This document shows positions 8,308 through 14,867 of a stretch of DNA of 64,000 nt, in pieces. The notes beneath the pieces were generated by a model. The model made no database searches and had not been told where the DNA came from. It saw only the letters and a program-made list of their open reading frames with translations. Every line of letters starts with the position of its first letter. The first letter of the stretch is position 1. The position numbers and the translations under genes were made by a program. This DNA comes from Nocardioides guangzhouensis (GTDB lineage Bacteria; Actinomycetota; Actinomycetes; Propionibacteriales; Nocardioidaceae): the NCBI RefSeq assembly GCF_004519545.1, contig NZ_SDKM01000019.1, positions 35,453 through 99,452 of the forward strand. Reading direction: 5' to 3'.

Positions 8308-8376
8308 GGCGATCGGAATGGTAGTCGGGCCGGGGGCCCGGGCTCCCATCGGGCGAGAACGCCTCCCCGGCTCGAC

Positions 8377-8646
8377 TCAGTAGCGACGGCGACGCCGACG
8401 GCGCTCGATGACCGGCTCTTCCTCGATCACCTCGTCCTCGACGTACCGCGGGCGCTCCTCGACGACGGTGTGGGAACGCTGCCGCTGGTTCAGCAGCACG
8501 AAGTGCAGCACCAGCAGGACCGCTCCGGCCAGGACGAGGATCAGGCCGAGTGCGTACTCGCCGATCCCCGGCACGTCGACGCGCAGGGCGAAGGTCAGGA
8601 CGAGTCCGATGACGATGAGGGTGATTCCTGCGCCGATCCTGCTCAT
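8377..8646 (-). CDS. DUF6458 family small membrane protein
   Basis: An 89-residue protein with two helices (IGAGITLIVIGLVLTFAL and YALGLILVLAGAVLLVLHFV) followed by a charged tail that ends in a run of eight arginines and a tyrosine. The start ATG at 8646 has a GAGGAGAG ribosome site. The topology and the opening MSRIGAGITLIVIGL fit the DUF6458 family; function unknown. It is divergent from the YciI-like gene. Confidence 0.7.
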   Translation of the reverse strand: MSRIGAGITLIVIGLVLTFALRVDVPGIGEYALGLILVLAGAVLLVLHFVLLNQRQRSHTVVEERPRYVEDEVIEEEPVIERRRRRRRY

Positions 8647-8779
8647 GATTCTCTCCTCGGGTCCGCTGTTCGACCCTCTGTTCCCGATGGGCGAGCCGCC
8701 AAACGAGCACCCGCCCGCGGAGGCGACGGGAACGGCGGCTGCGCGGCGCGTGGCTCGGGCGAGGCCTACGATCGGTGGC

Positions 8780-9130
8780 ATGGACTTCGACCGCTACACC
8801 GTGGTGCTGCTGGTGACCCCGGACCAGCCGCCGCAGCTCTCGGAGGACGAAGCCGACCGGCTCCAGGACGCACATCTGGCCCACCTGGCCGACCTGCACG
8901 AGCGCGGCGTGCTGCTCGCCGCGGGGCCGGTCGGTGACCCGGGCGGCGCGCGCTACTACCGCGGGCTGTCGATCCTGCGCTGCGAGCCGGACGAGGCCTT
9001 GCGGCTCAAGGGGGAGGACCCGGCCGTTCAGGCCGGTGTCTTCGAGCTGGTCGCGATGCCGTGGATGCTGCCGGCGGGCGCGATCCACTTCACTCCGACC
9101 ACGTTCCCGCGGTCGACCGAGGACGTCTGA
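8780..9130 (+). CDS. YciI-like family protein
   Basis: A 116-residue soluble protein with the YciI (DGPF-like ferredoxin) fold: a first strand YTVVLLVTPDQPP, a helix with the paired histidines AHLAHLADLHERG, then GVLLAAGPVGDPGG and the strand RYYRGLSILRCEPDEAL. YciI proteins have a conserved His-Asp pair and an unproven catalytic role. It appears to be a single-gene unit. Confidence 0.75.
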   Translation: MDFDRYTVVLLVTPDQPPQLSEDEADRLQDAHLAHLADLHERGVLLAAGPVGDPGGARYYRGLSILRCEPDEALRLKGEDPAVQAGVFELVAMPWMLPAGAIHFTPTTFPRSTEDV

Positions 9131-9140
9131 GCGGGACGCT

Positions 9141-9326
9141 TCAGGCGTGCAGCGCGGCGAAGGTCTCGTAGACCATGTACGCCGGCCAGAACAGCCCTTG
9201 GAAGACCGCGTAGAGGTACTCCCAGAACGCGTCGGCCTGCTGGAAGTAGTAGACCCATGCGCCGAAGATGCCGAGCCCGTAGATCGCACCACCGCCCGCG
9301 GCGGCACTCGCGTTGTTGTTGCCCAC
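9141..9326 (-). CDS. Small hydrophobic protein of unknown function
   Basis: A 61-residue protein beginning at GTG 9326 behind AAGGAGGGCC: VGNNNASAAAGGGAIYGL, then aromatic-rich helices containing IFGAWVYYFQQ and FWEYLYAVFQGLFWPAYMVY. The strong ribosome site and the membrane-like sequence support a real gene. Similar small aromatic-rich proteins are common in actinobacteria, but I assign no function. Confidence 0.6.
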   Translation of the reverse strand: MGNNNASAAAGGGAIYGLGIFGAWVYYFQQADAFWEYLYAVFQGLFWPAYMVYETFAALHA

Positions 9327-9455
9327 GAGTGGCCCTCCTTCCGGTCCGTCGGCCGCGTCCATCGTGGCCGTACGGCGGGTGGCGGAGGAAGGGTCGAAGG
9401 ACCCGGCGGCCGCGACCCCCGGACGGAGGCCCCGCGGCGGTCCTAGCCTCGTGCC

Positions 9456-10522
9456 GTGACTCGTCGCGCGCCGGCGCACCTCGTGTGGCTGGCGTACTGG
9501 GGCGGGTGGGGCTTCATCGGGACGCTGTCGTGGACGACCGCCGCGGTGTACTTCATCCGCGACCTCGGCATGTCGCCCCTCCAGCTGGTGCTCGCGGGCA
9601 CCGCCCTCGAGGTCGCCTACTTCTGCTTCGAGATCCCGACCGCGGTGGTCGCCGACCTCTGCAGCCGACGGCTCTCGATGGTGGTGGCCGCGGTTGTCTC
9701 CGGCATCGCCATGATCGCCATCGGGCTGCTCTCCTCCGCCGGCTGGGTGATCGCGGGCATGGCGCTGTGGGGGGTGGGATGGACGTTCCGCAGCGGCGCC
9801 GAGGACGCCTGGCTGGCCGACGAGGTGGGCAGCGAGCGGCTCGGCCCGTCGTACCAGCGCGGTGCCCAGGTCGGCCGCGTGACCGGCTTGCTCGGGATCG
9901 TCGCCGCGGTGGCCCTGGCGCTCGCAGACCTGCGGCTCCCGTTCGTCGCCGGCGGTACGGCGCTCGTGCTCGCGGTCGCGCTGGTGGTGGCGATGCCGGA
10001 GGAGGGGTTCCGCCGGGGCGGCGCGCGCGAGCACGAGACGCTGGCGACGATGCTGCGCACCGTCGGCGACGGCGCCCGGGTGGTGCGGGCCAGCCCGATC
10101 CTGGTGCTGATCGTGGTGATCTTCGTGTTCCTCGGCGCCTTCGAGCAGGGCTTCGACCGGCTGTGGGAGGCGCACCTGCTGCTCGACGTGGGCCTGCCCG
10201 ACATCGGGGGCCTCGGCGACGTCGCGTGGTTCGGCGTGCTCGGCGCGGCCACGCTGGTCCTCGCGTTCGCCGTCGCCACCCCGCTCGTCAGCCGGGTCGA
10301 GCGGCTGCGGGCGGGCCGCCTGGCGCGACGGGCATCGCCGGGAGCCTGGGTGAGTGGGCCGGAGGTCCGGCGCTCGGCGTGGTCGGCAACCGCTCGGGCG
10401 TCCGGGCGGCCCTGGGCTGCGGCGCGCTGCTGCTGGCACCGACGCTGCTGCTGTTCGCGCGGGCGGTGGCGCACCACGGCCGGCTCCTCGACCAGCCCGA
10501 GCCGGTGCCGGACCCGACCTGA
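9456..10522 (+). pseudogene. MFS transporter with internal deletion and frameshift
   Basis: From GTG 9456 the frame codes a major-facilitator N-terminal half, with about eight membrane segments up to LVLAFAVATPLVSRVERL. Near 10325-10345 it turns into nonsense (RRASPGAW). The +2 frame then resumes recognisable MFS sequence, GEWAGGPALGVVGNRSGVRA and ALLLAPTLLLFARAV, ending at 10522. The summed length is about 355 residues against roughly 400-430 for the family. Segments 9-10 and part of 11 are missing, so a deletion together with a frame change fits better than a one-base sequencing error. The original frame runs on to 11618 but is not MFS-like. The product is probably non-functional. Confidence 0.75.
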
Positions 10523-10556
10523 CCCGACTCGTCCGGTCAGGGTGCGACGTGCCCGG

Positions 10557-11600
10557 TCAGGGGGCGACGCGGAGGGCGGCCACCCGCGGTGCGACCGTCC
10601 GCGTGCCACGGGCGGAGGTCGCCGGCGAGGTCGGACGGACGCACCCGAGCTTGCTGCCCCGCGCCTCGAGGCCGTGCAGGTCACCGCGGCCGAACCGGGC
10701 CGCCGAACGTGTGAGGTAGGCGTACATCATCTGGGCGCTCGCGCCGCTGTGCGAGAGCCCCATCGCGTGACCGATCTCGTGCATCAGGGTGTCGCCACGG
10801 GTGAGGCCGGTGCCGAAGCCGCCCTTCATCCGGACGTTGGAGTTCACCACGACCATGCCCTTGCTGATCTTGCTCGTGCGGGAGCCGTCGCCGTTGTAGT
10901 AGCCGGTGCGGGCGAGCGCGGCACCGACCCCGGCGGCCCGGGGGTACATCCGCAGCAGCGAGGACTGGCTCGGCCTCGCCCAGGCCACCACGATCTCGGT
11001 GTCCGCGGGGTACCAGCTGTTGCCGCCGTTCGACGGGATGCCGGTGGTGGTGCCGCGGTAGGCGAAGCGGAAGCCGGTCGCCTGCGAGATCCGGGCCACG
11101 GCCGCCTTGGTGTCGCGGACCGCGCCCGCACCCCCCTGGCGCGCGTTGACCCGGAAGCCGATCGTCGTGCACGGGTCCCAGCGGGTCATGGAGTCGAAGC
11201 TGTAGCGGTACTGCCCGACCCGGCCCCGCGGCGTGTAGGACGGGACCACGCTGGCCCGGAACTCCGTGGTGGCCGCGGTGTCGCTGCGGACCCGGTAGCT
11301 GCGGGTGCCGACCCACCAGGTGGGGATCCGGAAGCGGTAGGCCCCGTCGGCCCCGGTCGAGGCGGTCGAGACCGCCCGCCACCCGCCGAGCACCCGCTGC
11401 TCGAGCGTCACCACGCCGGCGTCGCTGGCCCGGCCGGTGACGTACCGGTCCGCACCCCGGACGATCGTGGGGGCCGGCCAGGCGGCCGAGGTCTCGCTGC
11501 CGCTGCTCGAGGCCGGCGTGCTCGACGGGAGCAGCAGCGCGGCGACGGCGAGCACCAGGGCGCAGACCCGGAGCCACCAACCGGGGGTGAGGTCGGACAT
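10557..11600 (-). CDS. Secreted zinc metalloprotease (metzincin-like)
   Basis: A 347-residue protein with an N-terminal export signal or anchor (LRVCALVLAVAALLLP) and a beta-rich domain (about residues 45-125). The C-terminal catalytic domain has HEIGHAMGLSH at residues 274-284, the HExxHxxGxxH zinc motif, followed by a possible Met-turn region (MMYAYL). This is the matrixin/metzincin layout for an extracellular peptidase. I prefer the ATG at 11600 because an upstream extension has no ribosome site. A 14-base inverted repeat lies 13 bases before the start codon. Confidence 0.82.
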   Translation of the reverse strand: MSDLTPGWWLRVCALVLAVAALLLPSSTPASSSGSETSAAWPAPTIVRGADRYVTGRASDAGVVTLEQRVLGGWRAVSTASTGADGAYRFRIPTWWVGTRSYRVRSDTAATTEFRASVVPSYTPRGRVGQYRYSFDSMTRWDPCTTIGFRVNARQGGAGAVRDTKAAVARISQATGFRFAYRGTTTGIPSNGGNSWYPADTEIVVAWARPSQSSLLRMYPRAAGVGAALARTGYYNGDGSRTSKISKGMVVVNSNVRMKGGFGTGLTRGDTLMHEIGHAMGLSHSGASAQMMYAYLTRSAARFGRGDLHGLEARGSKLGCVRPTSPATSARGTRTVAPRVAALRVAP

Positions 11601-11613
11601 ATTGGCGAGTTTA

Positions 11614-11627
11614 AGTAACCAATTACT
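11614..11627. promoter_or_regulatory. Possible operator before the metalloprotease
   Basis: AGTAA-CCAA-TTACT, a perfect 5-4-5 inverted repeat inside an AT-rich patch unlike the surrounding DNA. It lies 13 bases upstream of the metalloprotease ATG and about 180 bases from the divergent LCP gene. Its length and position suit a repressor site, but no regulator is adjacent. Confidence 0.35.
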
Positions 11628-11809
11628 CGCGCGAGGGGGTTTTGTTACCGAAAGGTGGATCGGGTACGGAGCCGCCGGGTCGGGGGACCCCGCTGTCGCA
11701 TCGTCCGACAACTGGGTGTATTCGCGCGGATCGCGTAGCCTTCTGGCCGGTGGCTGCGCACCGCGGCCGCCTTTTTCCTGCCCGCGAACCGAGGTAATGG
11801 CCGAGAACG

Positions 11810-12994
11810 TTGTCCCGACACCGAGCGAACCCCAACGCGTCTGACGATCCCGACGCCCGCCATCGCGGCAACGCCGAGACCCGCCACCAGGTGCTGCGGG
11901 CCTTCGGCTACGTCGTGGTGGCGATGTCCGTCGTCGTCGGTCTCTTCTCGGTGTACTCCTACCGTCACTTCAACGAGAACCTCACCATTCTCGACGTCAC
12001 CTCGCAGCTCGGTGACGACCGCCCCGACAAGGTGGAGGTCGAAGGTCCCCGCGAGCCGATCAACGTGCTTGTGATGGGGTCCGACAGCCGCGACGGGAAG
12101 GGCAACAACATCGACGGCCTCAGGGGCGGCGGCCAGCGCTCCGACACGACCCTGCTGATCCACCTCTCCGCGGACCGCGAGAACGCGTACGGCGTGAGCC
12201 TGCCGCGCGACGCCATGGTGCAGCGTCCGACGTGCTTCACGAAGGACAAGAAGGAAATCCCGGGTGGCTTCGACATGTGGAACGCCGCCTTCTCCGTCGG
12301 TGGGCCCGCCTGCACGATCCGGCAGTTCGAGCAGCTGACCCATGTCAAGATCGACCACTTCGTGGTGGTCGACTTCAACGGCTTCAAGGACATGGTCGAC
12401 GCGATCGACGGCGTCAAGGTGTGCATCCCCGAGGACGTCGACGACCCGGTCGGCAACATCCACCTCAAGGCGGGCACCCGCGAGGTCAAGGGTCAGGAGG
12501 CCCTCAACTACGTGCGCATCCGCCACAACATCTCCAACAACGGCGACATCGGCCGCATGAAGCGCCAGCAGGCCTTCGTCGCGGCGATGACGAACAAGGT
12601 GAGCTCCGCCGGCACCCTGTCGCGGCCGGACCGCCTCTTCGGGTTCGTGAACGCGGCCACCAGCTCGCTGACCCTCGACCCGGGCCTCAGCTCGGTGAAG
12701 AAGATCGCCGACCTGGCCGGCCAGTTCCAGGACACCGGGCTGGACAAGATCAAGTTCGTCACGATCCCGTTCGCGGCCTACGAGCCGGACCCCAACCGCC
12801 TGGTGTGGAGCGGGGACGCCGACAACCTGTGGCGGAAGGTCCGCAACGACATGCCGCTGTCCAAGCGGCTCAGCACCGAGGCGATCACCGCGGCCGGCAA
12901 GTCCAAGGATCCGAAGAAGTCGGCGGCCCAGGCCGCCGGCACGGTCACCAAGACCGATGAGGAGACCGCGGCGGCCAACGGGCTCTGCGCGTGA
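11810..12994 (+). CDS. LytR-CpsA-Psr (LCP) family phosphotransferase
   Basis: A 394-residue membrane-anchored enzyme of the type that transfers lipid-linked glycopolymers to peptidoglycan outside the cell. A helix (FGYVVVAMSVVVGLFSVYSY) is followed by the LCP domain: INVLVMGSDSRD, RSDTTLLIHLSADR and VSLPRDAM with the conserved arginine, then IDHFVVVDFNGFKDMVDAI and GQEALNYVRIRH. All expected Arg/Asp residues are present. The start is TTG 11810; an ATG at 11797 is in another frame and stops after 15 codons. The stop overlaps the next gene's GTG. Confidence 0.9.
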   Translation: MSRHRANPNASDDPDARHRGNAETRHQVLRAFGYVVVAMSVVVGLFSVYSYRHFNENLTILDVTSQLGDDRPDKVEVEGPREPINVLVMGSDSRDGKGNNIDGLRGGGQRSDTTLLIHLSADRENAYGVSLPRDAMVQRPTCFTKDKKEIPGGFDMWNAAFSVGGPACTIRQFEQLTHVKIDHFVVVDFNGFKDMVDAIDGVKVCIPEDVDDPVGNIHLKAGTREVKGQEALNYVRIRHNISNNGDIGRMKRQQAFVAAMTNKVSSAGTLSRPDRLFGFVNAATSSLTLDPGLSSVKKIADLAGQFQDTGLDKIKFVTIPFAAYEPDPNRLVWSGDADNLWRKVRNDMPLSKRLSTEAITAAGKSKDPKKSAAQAAGTVTKTDEETAAANGLCA

Positions 12995-13200
12995 CCGCGA
13001 TGGGCGACGAGCGCACCCCCGACGACACCCCCGACGACGGTCCGGGCGCCGAGCCGGACTGGGCTCGTCGCAAGCGGCTCGCGGACGTGTTCGGTGACGT
13101 GCTGCCGGAGACCACCGGCGACGACCGCGCCCCTCGCGAGCCGACGGGCGACCGCGACGACGAGTGGCTGCAGCGGCAGGTGCCGCCCCACCACGGCTGA
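12991..13200 (+). CDS. Small acidic protein coupled to the LCP gene
   Basis: A 69-residue highly charged protein (GTG 12991, overlapping the LCP stop by four bases). It has no membrane segment. A disordered Asp/Pro-rich first third is followed by a short helix (DWARRKRLADVFGDVLPET) and ends DEWLQRQVPPHHG. The overlap implies translational coupling with the LCP enzyme. The family is unknown to me; a cytoplasmic partner of cell-wall assembly is only a context guess. Confidence 0.6.
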   Translation: MTAMGDERTPDDTPDDGPGAEPDWARRKRLADVFGDVLPETTGDDRAPREPTGDRDDEWLQRQVPPHHG

Positions 13201-13214
13201 CCCAGCGACGTACG

Positions 13215-13245
13215 ACGAGGCCCGCCCCGGGGGGACGGGCCTCGT
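13215..13245. terminator. Bidirectional hairpin terminator
   Basis: ACGAGGCCCG pairs perfectly with CGGGCCTCGT (10 bp, 11-base loop). It sits between the convergent small acidic gene and mscL, 15 bases from each stop codon, and can terminate both. Confidence 0.75.
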
Positions 13246-13260
13246 GACGTGGGGTGCCGG

Positions 13261-13629
13261 TCAGACCTGCGGGCGCCGGGCGAGCAGGTCGCGGATCTCC
13301 TCGAGCAGGAGCACGTCGTCGGGCTTGGCGGCCGGCGGCTCCGTCTTCTTGAAGTGGGCCAGGGCCTTGTTGTACGGCGTGACCACGAAGAAGTAGAGGA
13401 CGGCCGCGACGATCACGAACGAGATCAGTGCGTTGATGAACAGCCCCACGGTCACGCCGGCCAGCTTCACCGAGCCGAAGTCCGGCTCGCCGCCGACCTT
13501 GCCGATGAACCCCATCAGCACGTCGGTGAACGTGCTGACCACCGAGGCGAACGCGAGGCCCATGATGAAGGCCACCGCCAGCTCGACCAGGTTGCCCTTG
13601 AGGATGAACTCCTTGAATCCCTGCACCAT
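13261..13629 (-). CDS. mscL: Large-conductance mechanosensitive channel
   Basis: A 122-residue MscL. The N-terminal amphipathic helix MVQGFKEFILKGN leads into TM1 (VELAVAFIMGLAFASVVSTF), the periplasmic loop and TM2 (LFINALISFVIVAAVLYFFV), then a charged C-terminal helix (LLLEEIRDLLARRPQV). Full length for the family; it releases osmolytes under hypo-osmotic shock. The start ATG has an AAGGAGACC ribosome site. Single gene between hairpin 13215 and the CpaB-like gene. Confidence 0.95.
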   Translation of the reverse strand: MVQGFKEFILKGNLVELAVAFIMGLAFASVVSTFTDVLMGFIGKVGGEPDFGSVKLAGVTVGLFINALISFVIVAAVLYFFVVTPYNKALAHFKKTEPPAAKPDDVLLLEEIRDLLARRPQV

Positions 13630-13689
13630 CGCGGTCTCCTTCCGACCCGGCCGCCTCTGGACCTGGGTCACGTTGGGGTCCGCCACAAC

Positions 13690-14355
13690 CTAGCCCGACA
13701 GCGTGAGGACCAGACAACCCCGCACGGCCGCCGCGGACACGGTCCCGGCGAGCCCCGGTGACGTGCCAAGCACCACCAGGCGGCCGCTCACCACGCCTCC
13801 GGTCACCGGCCCGGCGACGGCGTCGTCGCGGGGGAGGGCGAGCACCGGCACGCCACCGGCGAGGCGCTGCGCCGCGGAGGCGTCGGTCTCGGTGACCAGC
13901 AGGTCGACCCGGTCGCCGACCCGCAGCAGGTCGACGGTGCCCGGGTCCGGGATCCGCACCGGCACCGCGACCAGCCCGGGGTAGCCGTGCAGCAGCGACG
14001 GCCCCACCAGGCGCACGTCGGTCACCGGCTCGCCGCGACGCAGGGGTGCGGCCAGCGTGCGGCCCACCGCCTGCCCGCGCGCCGCGACCCCGTCGGGGGC
14101 CGAGTCCGGCCGGAAGGCGGTCGCGGCCAGGTCGTCGCTCGCGAGGACCGTGCCGGCCGGGAGGTCGCGGGCCGCGACCAGCACGGTGACCGTGGTCGGC
14201 GGCGGGGGAGCGACCGCGTGGAGGCCGGCCAGCACCGCCCCACCCACGCACAGTGCCGACAGCAGCCGGCGGTGCCGCAGCACCCGTCGGCGTACGGCGC
14301 GGCGCGCGGCGGCCAGGTCGGCCCGGGTGGAGCGGGCGGCGCGGGGTCGGGGCAT
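13690..14355 (-). CDS. SAF-domain protein, CpaB/RcpC-like
   Basis: A 221-residue protein with a basic cytoplasmic start, one signal-anchor helix (LLSALCVGGAVLAGLHAVA) and a SAF domain (VTVLVAARDLPAGTVLASDDL). A second segment, LLRVGDRVDLLVTE, is typical of CpaB/RcpC pilus-assembly proteins. No tad/flp pilus genes are visible around it, so it is either a remote member of such a system or has another envelope role. Confidence 0.75.
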   Translation of the reverse strand: MPRPRAARSTRADLAAARRAVRRRVLRHRRLLSALCVGGAVLAGLHAVAPPPPTTVTVLVAARDLPAGTVLASDDLAATAFRPDSAPDGVAARGQAVGRTLAAPLRRGEPVTDVRLVGPSLLHGYPGLVAVPVRIPDPGTVDLLRVGDRVDLLVTETDASAAQRLAGGVPVLALPRDDAVAGPVTGGVVSGRLVVLGTSPGLAGTVSAAAVRGCLVLTLSG

Positions 14356-14475
14356 GGGTCGAGGCTAGGCAGCCCCCCGGACTCGGCGTGGGTGTTGTCC
14401 ACAGGTGACGTATCTTTGGCTGTCGGGCCGGCCGCCGCGCCCACCCGACGACCCAGCAGTGGAGGTTCCCCCGTC

Positions 14476-14841
14476 GTGCCCACCTACCAGTACGCCTGCA
14501 CCGAGTGCGGGCACCACTTCGAGCAGGTGCAGAGCTTCAACGACGACGCGCTGACCGTGTGCCCGGTGTGCCACGGTCGCCTGCGCAAGGTGTTCAACGC
14601 CGTCGGCGTGGTGTTCAAGGGCTCGGGCTTCTACCGCACGGACTCCCGGTCCGGCACCAACGCCAGTGTCCCGGCCTCCTCGACGTCCTCCGACGGCGGC
14701 TCGCCGGGAGGCTCGTCGGGCGGTTCGTCCGGATCGTCCGGATCGAGTGACGGCGGCACCTCCAGCGGCGCCACCACGTCGTCGTCCGGGTCCTCGACGG
14801 GCTCGTCCTCGTCGACCTCCGGCAGCGCCTCGGCCTCCTGA
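14476..14841 (+). CDS. FmdB-type zinc-ribbon protein with Ser/Gly tail
   Basis: A 121-residue protein starting at GTG 14476 behind GGAGGT. The first 45 residues form the FmdB zinc ribbon, with paired cysteines in YACTECGHHF and TVCPVCHGRL, followed by FKGSGFYRTD. The rest is a low-complexity Ser/Gly/Thr tail, probably disordered. FmdB proteins are often called regulators, but their role is not established. Confidence 0.85.
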   Translation: MPTYQYACTECGHHFEQVQSFNDDALTVCPVCHGRLRKVFNAVGVVFKGSGFYRTDSRSGTNASVPASSTSSDGGSPGGSSGGSSGSSGSSDGGTSSGATTSSSGSSTGSSSSTSGSASAS

Positions 14842-14867
14842 CCGGCCCCGGTCACCCGACCGGCACA

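Noticed and set aside
7897..8349. A 150-residue minus-strand frame containing VAQRIEQPPPKRKVAGSTPA
   Set aside because: This is the translation of the tRNA-Arg gene and its flanks, a well-known artefact pattern, with no ribosome site.
10523..11618. Continuation of the MFS start frame for about 370 more residues
   Set aside because: It runs antisense to the metalloprotease and has no hydrophobic segments or family motifs; the MFS sequence ends in another frame at 10522.
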